The position numbers and the translations under genes were made by a program. From GCA-2687025 sp964473525 (lineage in GTDB: Bacteria > Poribacteria > WGA-4E > GCA-2687025), in NCBI GenBank assembly GCA_964473525.1, contig CAYYPK010000008.1, forward strand, positions 62,001 to 126,000: a stretch of 64,000 bases of DNA, given 5' to 3'. Positions 26,341-35,495 of this stretch are shown here, in pieces (position 1 is the stretch's first letter; each line of letters starts with the position of its first letter). The notes under the pieces were generated by a model. It was not told the origin of the DNA, made no database searches, and saw only the letters and a list, made by a program, of their open reading frames with translations.

Positions 26341-28194
26341 ATGTTCGAGAACGTCTTCAGCATTCCGATAGCTCTCTTCTTTCTAAGCTTCCTGATTTTC
26401 ATCCATGAACTGGCGCACTTTCTCGCCGGCAAGGCGGTGGGCATCCACGCGGAGGTGTTCTCCATCGGGTTCGGCCCGGCGCTGTTCAGCTTCACGCGGG
26501 GCACGACGGAGTACCGGCTTGCGGTGATTCCCGCGGGTGGCTACGTGAAGTTCCCTGGCGAGTACTCCGAGGACGAGGATGGGCGACTGGAGGGGGACTT
26601 CCATCAGTCGGCGATCTGGAAGCGCGCGGTAGTTGTCGCAGCGGGACCACTCAGCAACCTCGTGCTGGGAGTACTGGTGTTTGCGGGCCTCGCGATGTTT
26701 GGGCTACCCGACAAGAGCATGCCAGCCGTTGGCGATGTCATCGACACCGACGAGCAGGTGGCGACCTATTGGGAGAATCCCAGCTATCGGTCTCCGGCCG
26801 CCGAGGCGGGCATACTACCCGGGGATGTCATCACAGCCGTGGACGGTCGCGCGGTGCCGACATGGGAGGACTTCACCCACGAGGTGATGATCCGTCCCAA
26901 CAAGACGACCGTGCTGAGGCTGGAGCGCGACGGCGTTTCGCAGGACGTCACCGTCACGCCCCGCCCCGTGCTGCGCGGAAAGATGACCATAGGACGCGTC
27001 GGGATCGCGGCGTCTCAGTCCCTGGTCGTGCTTGGCGAGGACGGCGAGAAACACGAGATCACCAACCTCGACGGCCGCGCCATCTACGGCTTCTCGCCCT
27101 TCTATGACGCGGCTCGCGACATTGGGTCGCGCGAGGCCACTTTAGGGCTAGCCAGCGGCGAAACGCGTCCCGTGAAGGTCCAGACGCGCGTCCTCGCGGC
27201 GGCGACTCCCGCGGACGACGTCACGGCAGGGGATGTCCTCGTCGCCATCAACGGAGCCGAGGCGCCCACTCTGGCCGACGCGCGAACGATTGTCCTCGGC
27301 GCGCCGACCGAGACGTTCGTCTTCACGTTCCAGCGCGACGATGGCTCCACCGCTGATGTGGAGACCTCATCGGAAATATCCGTTACCGTCACAGGCGTGG
27401 ATGGTAAGCGCTATCCAGGCGTGAAGAAGATACGCCTCGGTGACACTCTCGTCGCTGTGAACGGCGTGTCGATCCAGGAATACGACGAGGTCCGCGAGCT
27501 GCTGCGGGGCGCCTCGCCGGTCGAGGGATCCATCCAGCTGACGTTCGAGCACCGCTCGCGGCTCCTCTTCGCGAAGTGGACCGGGAATGTCGGCGTGAAT
27601 GCCGCGGTACGCTGGCGCGACGGTCATCTGGTCATCCCAGGTCTGACGCTGCGGTCGAACTTCTCCGACGGGCGGGGCTACCTCACCGTGGGCGATGTGA
27701 CGATCGCGGAGCAGTTGGAGATGCTCGACGCGGGAACCGGCGATCCGTTGGATGTTGGCATAGCAGAAGCGAAGCTCCAGCACTACGGCCCGATCTCGGC
27801 GGTGGGTAAGGGAACGGAGATGACCGTTGCCGCCATTGACCAGATGATGTCGCTCCTCAAGCGCCTCGTCTCCGGCGAGGTGTCCGCGCGCTACATCAGT
27901 GGCCCGGTAGGGATCGTGAACATCACGCAGAAGACCCTCGCGCGAGGCGGTCTGTCGTGGGATACGTTCCTGTCGATCTTCTACCTCATGGCGCTCATCA
28001 GCGTGAACCTCGCCATCGTCAACCTCCTGCCCATACCCATCGCGGACGGCGGCCAGCTGGCGTTCTTCGCGTTCGAGGGGATTCGTGGTCGCCCCATGGC
28101 ACTCAAGTGGCAGGTGGCGATCCAGCAGGTTAGCGTCGTGCTGCTCATCGGCCTATTCGCGCTCGTCACGCTCAAAGACCTCGTATACTGGTAG
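26341..28194 (+). CDS. rseP: Site-2 protease RseP-like, long form with repeated PDZ
   Basis: The 617-residue integral membrane metalloprotease has the HExxH zinc site at His22-Glu23-His26 in the first membrane segment, and the NLLPIPIADGG second-site Asp motif near residue 560. Between them lie PDZ-like segments (AGILPGDVITAVDGRAV, DDVTAGDVLVAINGAE and KIRLGDTLVAVNGVS), so it is longer than the E. coli enzyme (about 450 residues) and may hold three PDZ units. Its role would be intramembrane cleavage of anti-sigma factors or signal peptides. It sits between dxr and ispG. Confidence 0.92.
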   Translation: MFENVFSIPIALFFLSFLIFIHELAHFLAGKAVGIHAEVFSIGFGPALFSFTRGTTEYRLAVIPAGGYVKFPGEYSEDEDGRLEGDFHQSAIWKRAVVVAAGPLSNLVLGVLVFAGLAMFGLPDKSMPAVGDVIDTDEQVATYWENPSYRSPAAEAGILPGDVITAVDGRAVPTWEDFTHEVMIRPNKTTVLRLERDGVSQDVTVTPRPVLRGKMTIGRVGIAASQSLVVLGEDGEKHEITNLDGRAIYGFSPFYDAARDIGSREATLGLASGETRPVKVQTRVLAAATPADDVTAGDVLVAINGAEAPTLADARTIVLGAPTETFVFTFQRDDGSTADVETSSEISVTVTGVDGKRYPGVKKIRLGDTLVAVNGVSIQEYDEVRELLRGASPVEGSIQLTFEHRSRLLFAKWTGNVGVNAAVRWRDGHLVIPGLTLRSNFSDGRGYLTVGDVTIAEQLEMLDAGTGDPLDVGIAEAKLQHYGPISAVGKGTEMTVAAIDQMMSLLKRLVSGEVSARYISGPVGIVNITQKTLARGGLSWDTFLSIFYLMALISVNLAIVNLLPIPIADGGQLAFFAFEGIRGRPMALKWQVAIQQVSVVLLIGLFALVTLKDLVYW

Positions 28195-28280
28195 TGAGTC
28201 TACGGCGGCGGACGCTCCCGGCGGCGTGACTCGCGTTGCATGTCCGCCCAGTGTTCGGGCGGCATCTGTTGGCGTGCCTC

Positions 28281-28319
28281 CGACCCCATCCTAGCCTTCC
28301 CCTGCAAGGGGAAGGAACT
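28281..28319 (-). repeat. Dispersed hairpin repeat, copy 1
   Basis: The segment contains the perfect inverted repeat CCTTCCCCT-GCA-AGGGGAAGG. On the minus strand it continues as CTAGGATGGGGTCGG. The same layout occurs at 60079-60113 on the + strand. It lies in the gap between rseP and ispG and could act as a hairpin terminator or mRNA stabiliser. Confidence 0.55.
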
Positions 28320-28356
28320 GCGTGCGCACACAACCACCATGGTGGACCCCTAGTCG

Positions 28357-29589
28357 ATGGACCTTCTCGCTCCGCGACGGATGACGCGCACGGTGCGGGT
28401 TGGCGATGTAGGCATCGGAAGCGCCGAGCCCGTGCGCGTGCAGTCGATGATCACGGAGGACACGTGCGACGTCGAGGCGTGCGTAGCCGCCGTCGCTCGT
28501 CTCGTAGACGTTGGGTGTGAGATCGTCCGCGTCACCGTCCCAACGATGGCGGCCGCGAGGGCTGCCGCCGAGATCAAGGCGCGCCTCGACCAAGAGAATC
28601 TGAGCGTACCCATCATCGCGGATGTGCACCACCAGGGATCGCCCATCGCCGTCGAAGTCGCGCGGGCAGTGGACAAGGTGCGCATCAACCCTGGCCTGTT
28701 CGTCTATCGCAAGCCGCAGGGGCGCGTCGTGGACTACTCACCCGCTGAGGTGCGCGAGGAACTCGACGAGATCGAGAAGAACCTGCTCCCCGTGCTGAAC
28801 GCGTGCAAGGAAACTGGCGCCGCGATGCGCGTCGGAGTGAACCACGGGTCGCTGTCGGAGCGCCTCATGGTGATGTACGGCGACACGCCGGAGGGCATGG
28901 CGCACTCGGCGTTGGAGTATCTCCGCATCTGCGAGGCGCACGACTTCCGGGACACCATCGTGTCGCTGAAGGCGTCCCGCGTGCCCATCATGATGGCGGC
29001 GAATCGAGTCTTCGCGGAGATGGCGGACAAAGAGGGGCTGCGCGTTCCGCTGCACCTTGGCGTGACCGAAGCGGGAGACGGGCAATACGCGCGCGTGAAG
29101 TCGTCCATCGGCATCGGCTCCCTACTCGCTGCGGGGTTGGGCGACACGATCCGGGTGTCACTGACCGAAGACCCCGTGGAAGAGATCCCCGTCTGCTACG
29201 AGATACTTCAGGGCCTTGGCCTGAGGAAAACCACGGTAGAATATATCGCGTGCCCGTCGTGCGGACGGACACAGTTCGATTTGCCAACGGTGCTGGCGGA
29301 GGTGCGGGCGGCGACCCAGCACCTCGTCGGGCTGAACATCGCCGTCATGGGCTGCATCGTGAATGGCCCCGGCGAAATGGCGGACGCGGACTACGGGTAT
29401 GTCGGCAAGGGCGGCGGATCCATCGCGCTCTATCGAGGGCGTGACGCGGTGAAGCAGGGAATTCCGCAGGACCAAGGGGTCCAGGAGTTGCTATCCTTGC
29501 TAAAGAAGGACGGCGTGTGGCGCGACCCGGCAGGGGACGCCACCGCGCCGACCACCATGTCGTCGGGAAACGCCTCGGCAGCCGGCTGA
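28357..29589 (+). CDS. ispG: (E)-4-hydroxy-3-methylbut-2-enyl-diphosphate synthase
   Basis: The 410-residue protein is IspG/GcpE, which makes HMBPP from MEcPP using a [4Fe-4S] cluster. The TIM-barrel part has VRVQSMITED near the N-terminus and ADVHHQGSPIA. The cluster cysteines lie in YIACPSCGRTQFDL and in MGCIVNGPGEMADADYG. It ends with a 35-residue extension that is not part of the usual fold. It completes two MEP steps together with dxr in this cluster. Confidence 0.95.
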   Translation: MDLLAPRRMTRTVRVGDVGIGSAEPVRVQSMITEDTCDVEACVAAVARLVDVGCEIVRVTVPTMAAARAAAEIKARLDQENLSVPIIADVHHQGSPIAVEVARAVDKVRINPGLFVYRKPQGRVVDYSPAEVREELDEIEKNLLPVLNACKETGAAMRVGVNHGSLSERLMVMYGDTPEGMAHSALEYLRICEAHDFRDTIVSLKASRVPIMMAANRVFAEMADKEGLRVPLHLGVTEAGDGQYARVKSSIGIGSLLAAGLGDTIRVSLTEDPVEEIPVCYEILQGLGLRKTTVEYIACPSCGRTQFDLPTVLAEVRAATQHLVGLNIAVMGCIVNGPGEMADADYGYVGKGGGSIALYRGRDAVKQGIPQDQGVQELLSLLKKDGVWRDPAGDATAPTTMSSGNASAAG

Positions 29590-29640
29590 GACGACGACAT
29601 CGCTCGGACAACACCGGCGACGCGATACGGCGCAGGGAAC

Positions 29641-30135
29641 ATGGACGACAACGATCCAGGACCGGTCCTGCACGGGCTAGTCGCATCGAATCGGGTATTG
29701 GTCGCGGACTCGGCGCGTGACAAGTGGGACGCCATCCGGCAGCTTGTCGATCTGTGCGTCGATGCGGGAGGCGTCACCGACGGGCTGAGAGAGCCCGCGT
29801 TGAACGCCGTCTACGACCGGGAGCGTCGATCCAGCACGGGTCTGGGGCACGGCTTCGCCATCCCTCACGGCGTGTTGGATGCGGCCCCCCGCGAGATAGG
29901 CACCCTCGGATTCTTCCCCAACGGCGTTGACTTCCAAGCCAACGACGGTTCGCCCAGTCATTTCGTTCTCATGCTCCTGTACCCAATGGACCAACGCGAC
30001 GAACACGTACAGAACTTGGCGAACGCCGCGCGGCTGCTCTCCTCGGCAGAGCAAGACCTGGCGATACCGAAGCTCGAAGAGTCGGAACAGGTGTACGACT
30101 GGCTGGCGCGGCAGGAATGCGAAAGAGGACTATGA
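29641..30135 (+). CDS. PTS EIIA domain protein (fructose/nitrogen type)
   Basis: The 164-residue protein has the EIIA type 2 fold with GHGFAIPHGVLD near residue 75, whose His is the expected phosphorylation site. No EIIB, EIIC, HPr or EI gene is in the window, so it could serve in regulation (PtsN-like) and not in sugar uptake. It overlaps the downstream phosphosugar isomerase by four bases (CTATGA), so translational coupling is likely. That pairing suggests a link to sugar phosphate metabolism. Confidence 0.82.
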   Translation: MDDNDPGPVLHGLVASNRVLVADSARDKWDAIRQLVDLCVDAGGVTDGLREPALNAVYDRERRSSTGLGHGFAIPHGVLDAAPREIGTLGFFPNGVDFQANDGSPSHFVLMLLYPMDQRDEHVQNLANAARLLSSAEQDLAIPKLEESEQVYDWLARQECERGL

Positions 30136-31187
30136 GCTTCGAATCCATGCGCGTGCTCGACGACAAGAACATGCTCGGAGACATTGAGGGGCTAGGGCGT
30201 CACTGGCGACAGGCGACCGAAATCGCCGAAGCGGCGGACCTGAGCGACGACCTGCGAGGGGCTCGCCAGATCGTGTGGGCTGGCATGGGCGGCTCCGCGA
30301 TTGGCGGAGACCTGCTTGCCGCCACCGTGGGCGACGAGTTGGGCATACCGGTGATTCCAAACCGAAGCTACGAATTGCCGTCGTTCGTGGGGCCGGAAAC
30401 GCTTGTCATCGCCGCGAGCTACTCTGGGAACACCGAGGAGACGCTCTCCTGCGTGGGGCAGGCGCAGGATGCTGGCGCGAAGCTCTTCTGCGTGACGACG
30501 GGTGGAGACCTGAAGGACGTCTGCGTCGAACAGGGCCTGCCGCACATCGTCATTCCAACGGGGATTCAGCCGAGATGCGGCGTTCTGTATCTCTTCACGC
30601 CCGTGCTGACGGTTCTAGCCCGCCTTGGGTACCTCTCCCAGGACAGGCTCCGGCAAGATGGCGACGAGACCGCGACGATGCTGCTCTCCAAGGCGGACGC
30701 ATATGCCCGTGAGGATGGGCAGGCGTATCAGCTCGCGAAGAAGATGCAGGGCAAGATGCCCGTCATGTACGCGTCCACCCACCTGGGCGCGGCGATCATG
30801 CGCTGGCAAACGCAGGTCAACGAGAACTCGAAGATGCTAGCGCACTACCACCTGCTGCCCGAGATGGACCACAACGAGATCATGGGCTGGCAGTACCCCG
30901 TCGAGTCGATCCGCAACATGCACGTACTGTTCCTGCGCGACGCGGACGAACACCGGCGCGTGGGTCAGAGGCTGGACCTGACCGAGGAACTGCTGACCGA
31001 GGAAGGCGGGGCGGGAGGTCTCACGAGCGTTTCGTCGGAAGGCTCCTCGTTGATGGCCCGCATCTTCTCGCTCATTATCCTTGGCGACTTCACGAGCTAC
31101 TATCTCGCCCTGCTGAACGGCGTGGACCCGTCGCCCGTCGATCGCATCGAGCGGTTCAAGAAACGCCTCGCGGAGATGCCCCGTTAG
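30132..31187 (+). CDS. Bifunctional phosphoglucose/phosphomannose isomerase
   Basis: The 351-residue protein is a PGI/PMI-family isomerase. It has AGMGGSAIGGDL and AASYSGNTEETL, the sugar-phosphate binding loops of the SIS fold, and the MDHNEIMGW motif that includes the catalytic His. It interconverts glucose 6-phosphate, fructose 6-phosphate and often mannose 6-phosphate. ATG 30132 follows AGAGG and overlaps the EIIA stop. Relatives of this length occur in archaea and in several bacterial phyla. Confidence 0.88.
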   Translation: MSFESMRVLDDKNMLGDIEGLGRHWRQATEIAEAADLSDDLRGARQIVWAGMGGSAIGGDLLAATVGDELGIPVIPNRSYELPSFVGPETLVIAASYSGNTEETLSCVGQAQDAGAKLFCVTTGGDLKDVCVEQGLPHIVIPTGIQPRCGVLYLFTPVLTVLARLGYLSQDRLRQDGDETATMLLSKADAYAREDGQAYQLAKKMQGKMPVMYASTHLGAAIMRWQTQVNENSKMLAHYHLLPEMDHNEIMGWQYPVESIRNMHVLFLRDADEHRRVGQRLDLTEELLTEEGGAGGLTSVSSEGSSLMARIFSLIILGDFTSYYLALLNGVDPSPVDRIERFKKRLAEMPR

Positions 31188-31258
31188 GCCAACGCGGCCC
31201 TAACCTCACGTACGCCCAGACCATGGCGCCCGCCCCGGGGTGTCAACGGAGCACGCCC

Positions 31259-32029
31259 ATGGACGCGCGACGAGAGCTCGCCCGCGTCGCGGCCACGCTC
31301 AGGCGGCGGGCGGAGGCGCAACTGGCGCTAGGGATTCCGCAGTCACGGTTCGTCGGCCCATCCCCGTTCGCCCAGCCGCCTACCCCTGTTCCGGGCGAGG
31401 CGACAATGGAAACCGCCGGTCAGGGGTTCCTGGATATGCCCGCAGAAGCCAATCCGTTCGCCGGTCTAGCATACGACGAATTGAACCAGAGGGCGTCCGA
31501 CTGCACGCGCTGTGATCTATGCCACACTCGCAAGAACGTCGTTTTCGGCTCTGGCAGCCCTGACGCGGACCTGATGTTCGTGGGCGAAGCGCCTGGTCAC
31601 GATGAGGATCTACAAGGTCTGCCGTTCGTAGGGCGCGCCGGTCAGTTGCTGACGAAGATCATCGAGGCGATGCAGCTCACGCGCGACGACGTGTACATCT
31701 GCAACGTCCTCAAGTGCCGGCCGCCGGAGAACCGGAACCCACTCGCCGACGAGATCGCGCAGTGCAAGCCGTACCTCGCCCGACAGATCGAACTTGTGGC
31801 GCCGCGCATCGTGGTAGGCCTCGGGACGTTTGGGGCACAGTTCCTGCTGGACTCGCAGGAGCGGATATCACGGCTACGAGGACGGTTCCACGAACGCGAC
31901 GGCATCCTCGTCATGCCCACGTACCACCCCGCGTACCTCCTGCGTAATCCTGGCTCAAAGCGCGACGTGTGGGAGGACATGCAACTCGTCATGGCGGAAC
32001 TGAACCTGCCGGGCGCCGCGGACTCGTAG
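31259..32029 (+). CDS. Family 4 (Fe-S) uracil-DNA glycosylase
   Basis: The 256-residue protein is a family 4 UDG. CTRCDLCHTRKNVVFG provides the first iron-sulfur cysteines, GEAPGHDEDLQGLPFVG the uracil-binding region, CNVLKCRPPENRNP the cluster-distal loop and MPTYHPAYLLRN the catalytic His region. It removes uracil from DNA. An N-terminal tail of about 60 residues before the domain is variable. CGGAG nine bases upstream supports ATG 31259; ATG 31223 is less likely. It is followed closely by priA. Confidence 0.9.
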   Translation: MDARRELARVAATLRRRAEAQLALGIPQSRFVGPSPFAQPPTPVPGEATMETAGQGFLDMPAEANPFAGLAYDELNQRASDCTRCDLCHTRKNVVFGSGSPDADLMFVGEAPGHDEDLQGLPFVGRAGQLLTKIIEAMQLTRDDVYICNVLKCRPPENRNPLADEIAQCKPYLARQIELVAPRIVVGLGTFGAQFLLDSQERISRLRGRFHERDGILVMPTYHPAYLLRNPGSKRDVWEDMQLVMAELNLPGAADS

Positions 32030-32086
32030 ACGCCTCCCCGGTCGCCAGCCTGAAGGACGTTCCCGAAGGGAATCGACGACAGCCCC

Positions 32087-34555
32087 ATGGCGCAGTACGC
32101 CGAAGTCGCGTTGCCGCTCCCGATGCAGCAGGAGTTCACGTACGCGATCCCCGACGAGCTCGCCGCGAACGCCACGCGAGGTAGCCGAGCGCTTGCGCCG
32201 TTTGGCCCACAGAAGCTCGAGGGTGTCATAGTCGGCCTTCGTGACGACGCGCCACCCGAAGCTCAGCGTATCCGTCCCATCCTGGATGCTCTGGACGGCG
32301 AGCCGTTCTTCTCCGACGCCATGCTCGATCTGTGCCGGTGGGTAGCGCACGAGTACCTCGCCTCCTGGGGCGAGGCGTTGGCGGCGGCTGTACCGGGCGG
32401 GATGAAGGTGACGACCCGACGACGCGCGTGGCTTGCCGACGGCGTCGGAGCTGACGCGTTGGAGGGCCTCCCGTCACGCGCGCCGCTTCAGCACGCCATC
32501 CTCAACGCGCTGCTTCGAGCCGACGGGCAGACGGTGCATCGGTTGCGATCCGCCGTGCGGGGCTCCGCCATCCACTCGCCGTTGGCGACACTGGCAGCGC
32601 GAGGCCTTGTTCGCGTCGAGCACGAGTTCGGGAAAGGCGCCGGCCCACGCAAGGTGCTCACGGCTTCGCTGACCCACACCCCACGACAGACATCGGAACT
32701 GCTGGAGGAGTTGCGCGCCCGCGCTCCCAGGCAGGCGCTCGCCTTGCAGTTCCTCTGCCGCGTGGAAGGCACGGCGCCAGTCGCGGAGGTCGTCCGTCAG
32801 AGCGAATCGAGCCACGGGACGATACGGTCGCTCGAGTCCAAGGGGCTTGTCGTCATTGAGGAAGCCGAGGAGTACCGCGGTTCCTTCGTGGACGAAAGCG
32901 GAGCGCTAGAACTCAGCACGACGCCTCTCGCGCTGAATCCCGCGCAGGCGGCAGCGGTCGAGGCGGTCGGAGAAGCCACGAGGGCGGGGTCACACGAGAC
33001 GTTCCTGCTATACGGGGTCACGGGCAGCGGCAAGACGGAAGTCTACATGCAGGCCATCCAGCCCGTGCTGGACGCTGGCAGGTCGGCGCTGGTGTTAGTG
33101 CCAGAGATATCCCTCACGCCGCAGACGGTCACGCGCCTTGTGGAGCGGCTCGGCCGACGCGTCGCCGTGCTGCACTCACGCCTGTCGGGAGGCGAGCGGC
33201 ACGACGAGTGGCAGCGCATCCGTCGTCGGGAGGCGGACATCGTCGTTGGGGCGCGCTCCGCGGTGTTCGCGCCCATATCCGAGCTCGGCATCGTCGTCAT
33301 GGACGAGGAACACGAAAGCACCTACAAGCAGGATGATCCCGCCCCTCGGTACCACGCTCGCGAGGTGGCGCGCAGACGCGCGGAGCAGGCAGGAGCGCCG
33401 CTGGTGCTGGGATCGGCTACGCCGGCCCTGGAGAGTCTGCACCGCGTGCGAGCGGGTCACGACCGCTTACTGCGCATGCCGAATCGCGTCCTTGACATCG
33501 CCATGCCTACCGTGCGCATCGTGGACATGCGCCAGGAACTACAGCTTGGGAACGCGACGATCTTCTCCCGCGTGCTACGAGAAGGGATAGAAGAGGCGCT
33601 TGGCCGGAAGGAGCAGGTGATTCTGTTCCTCAACCGTCGCGGCCATTCGACGTACGTCTTCTGCCGCGACTGCGGCTACGTCGAGATGTGCCCGGACTGC
33701 CACGTCAGCCTGACGTTCCACCGCCGGCAGGATCTTCTCCTGTGCCACCACTGTGGCCACGTGCGGAATCCCAGGGAAACGTGCGCGGAATGCGCGAGCG
33801 AGCGCATCAAGCACCTCGGCCTGGGTACGCAGCAGGTCGAGGAGGCGACGCGCGAGATGTTCCTCGGGTCGCGGGTCAGGCGGATGGACGCTGACACGAC
33901 CACCCGCAAGGGATCACACGGCGAGATACTGCAGGCGTTCCGCGACTGCGAGATCGACATCCTCGTCGGCACGCAGATGATCGCGAAGGGGCTCGACTTC
34001 CCAAACGTGACGCTCGTCGGCGTCATCCTCGCGGACACGACGCTCTACATGCCCGACTTCCGCGCGGCGGAGCGTTCGTTCAACCTGCTGACCCAGGTAG
34101 CCGGCCGGTCGGGGCGAAGCTCGCGTGGTGGCGACGTAACCTTCCAGACGTACCAGCCTCAACATTACAGCATCGTTGCCGCGTCGAACCACGACTACGA
34201 CTCGTTCAGCGAGATCGAGCTCGCCCACCGCGAGGCGCGTGGGTATCCTCCCCACCTGCGCGCCGTCCGCCTCCTGCTGAGGGGCGAGGACCGACAGGAC
34301 GTGGTAGAGTCAGGCCGACAGCTTGCGGCTCTCGTGCAGGAGCTTCGGCAATCGAACCCAGCGTGGCGTTCGGTCATCGCTAAGGGGCCTGCCCCCGCCC
34401 CGCTGTCGCGAGTGCGGGGCCAGTACCGCTGGCACCTGCTGCTGTGTAGCGCCGACGCGGAGCACGCTCGTTCGATGGCACGCGCGGCGCTCGAACAGCT
34501 CCGCAGAGGCCAAACGAGTGTCACCGTCGATGTCGATCCCATGAACGTCCTGTGA
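32087..34555 (+). CDS. priA: Primosomal protein N' (PriA helicase)
   Basis: The 822-residue replication-restart helicase has a 3'-end binding N-terminal domain, a helicase core with GVTGSGKTEVY (Walker A), the DEEH box and QVAGRSGR. A zinc-binding cysteine set lies between residues of about 525 and 565 (CRDCGYVEMCPDCH and CHHCGHVRNPRETCAECASE). It ends with VDVDPMNVL, the usual C-terminus, so it is complete. TGA at 34553 is in the same frame as the downstream HAD gene. Confidence 0.95.
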   Translation: MAQYAEVALPLPMQQEFTYAIPDELAANATRGSRALAPFGPQKLEGVIVGLRDDAPPEAQRIRPILDALDGEPFFSDAMLDLCRWVAHEYLASWGEALAAAVPGGMKVTTRRRAWLADGVGADALEGLPSRAPLQHAILNALLRADGQTVHRLRSAVRGSAIHSPLATLAARGLVRVEHEFGKGAGPRKVLTASLTHTPRQTSELLEELRARAPRQALALQFLCRVEGTAPVAEVVRQSESSHGTIRSLESKGLVVIEEAEEYRGSFVDESGALELSTTPLALNPAQAAAVEAVGEATRAGSHETFLLYGVTGSGKTEVYMQAIQPVLDAGRSALVLVPEISLTPQTVTRLVERLGRRVAVLHSRLSGGERHDEWQRIRRREADIVVGARSAVFAPISELGIVVMDEEHESTYKQDDPAPRYHAREVARRRAEQAGAPLVLGSATPALESLHRVRAGHDRLLRMPNRVLDIAMPTVRIVDMRQELQLGNATIFSRVLREGIEEALGRKEQVILFLNRRGHSTYVFCRDCGYVEMCPDCHVSLTFHRRQDLLLCHHCGHVRNPRETCAECASERIKHLGLGTQQVEEATREMFLGSRVRRMDADTTTRKGSHGEILQAFRDCEIDILVGTQMIAKGLDFPNVTLVGVILADTTLYMPDFRAAERSFNLLTQVAGRSGRSSRGGDVTFQTYQPQHYSIVAASNHDYDSFSEIELAHREARGYPPHLRAVRLLLRGEDRQDVVESGRQLAALVQELRQSNPAWRSVIAKGPAPAPLSRVRGQYRWHLLLCSADAEHARSMARAALEQLRRGQTSVTVDVDPMNVL

Positions 34556-34579
34556 TCGGCTGCTCGAAGGACTGGCGTC

Positions 34580-35404
34580 ATCTCACGACCGCGAGTCATC
34601 GCCCTCGACCTGGACGGCACGCTGCTGACGACGGACAAGCGCGTGACGCAGGCATCCATCGATGCTCTCTCGCGGGCGCACGCGGATGGCGCGCGCGTCG
34701 TCATCGTCACGGGACGCAACCTGCCGATGGCGAGGGCAAGCGTCTCCGACCTGCCCATGCCTCTCACGTTCATCGCGCACAACGGCGCCGCCACGATGGA
34801 CACAGCCGGCTGCGTTACCACCCGCCACCTGCGTAGGGAAACCGCTGCCACCATCTGCCAGGCGTTTCAGGACGCCGATTGCGAACCGTTCGTCTACGTG
34901 GCTGACGGCTCCGCGTGCCGTCTGTTGCACCGCCCGCCGGACAACCCAGCGCTAGCGCGCTACATCGCGGCAAACGTCAGCGTGTGCGAGCCCGTGGTGG
35001 ACGTGATGGCTAGCGTGGACGGCGCGTGTGTGCTCCACGTCGTGGCGATTGAGGCGAGCGGGCGCGTCCGGCGGGCGCTGCGAACGCTCCCACGCTTTCC
35101 CGACGCCCGTCTCATGACGTCGGGCGGACTGTATGGGGGCGAATACTGGTTCCTCGAGGCCATCCACCCAGAGTCGAGCAAGGTGAACGCTCTCGAGACC
35201 GTCGTGCGCCGATGGGATCTGTCGCTCGAGGACGTGCTGGCTGTCGGAGACAACCTGAACGACAAGCAGATGCTGGAAGCCGTCGGACGCGGAGTGGCGA
35301 TGGGCAACGCGCCCGATGAGGTGAAGGCAGTCGCCGACCACGTGACCGCGAGCAACGACGACGAGGGGGTGGCGCTCGCACTCGCGCACGCCATGGGCGT
35401 GTAG
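34580..35404 (+). CDS. Cof-type HAD-family phosphatase with no standard start codon
   Basis: The protein of about 274 residues is a HAD hydrolase of the Cof subgroup: DLDGTLL with the nucleophile Asp, TGRNLPMARA, and VGDNLNDKQMLEAVG (motif IV). These enzymes dephosphorylate sugar phosphates. The DLDGT motif lies at 34607-34621, but the first ATG, GTG or TTG in frame is GTG 34643, after the motif. The frame is open from the priA stop, so initiation must use a rare codon. ATC 34580 is best placed, eight bases after AAGGA. A sequencing error is an alternative. Confidence 0.7.
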   Translation: MSRPRVIALDLDGTLLTTDKRVTQASIDALSRAHADGARVVIVTGRNLPMARASVSDLPMPLTFIAHNGAATMDTAGCVTTRHLRRETAATICQAFQDADCEPFVYVADGSACRLLHRPPDNPALARYIAANVSVCEPVVDVMASVDGACVLHVVAIEASGRVRRALRTLPRFPDARLMTSGGLYGGEYWFLEAIHPESSKVNALETVVRRWDLSLEDVLAVGDNLNDKQMLEAVGRGVAMGNAPDEVKAVADHVTASNDDEGVALALAHAMGV

Positions 35405-35495
35405 GAGCACAACTCGACCATCTGGCGTCTGCCTGCGTGGGCATCTGTCTGGGTGTTGGGTCGCTTTCGAAGGCCTCCTGGGAGGGGATCCTGCG

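Noticed and set aside
30130..30360. Possible tRNA-like GTTCGAAT/CTTCGAATCC strings
   Set aside because: Such strings lie inside genes and do not have matching acceptor and anticodon arms; no tRNA was supported.
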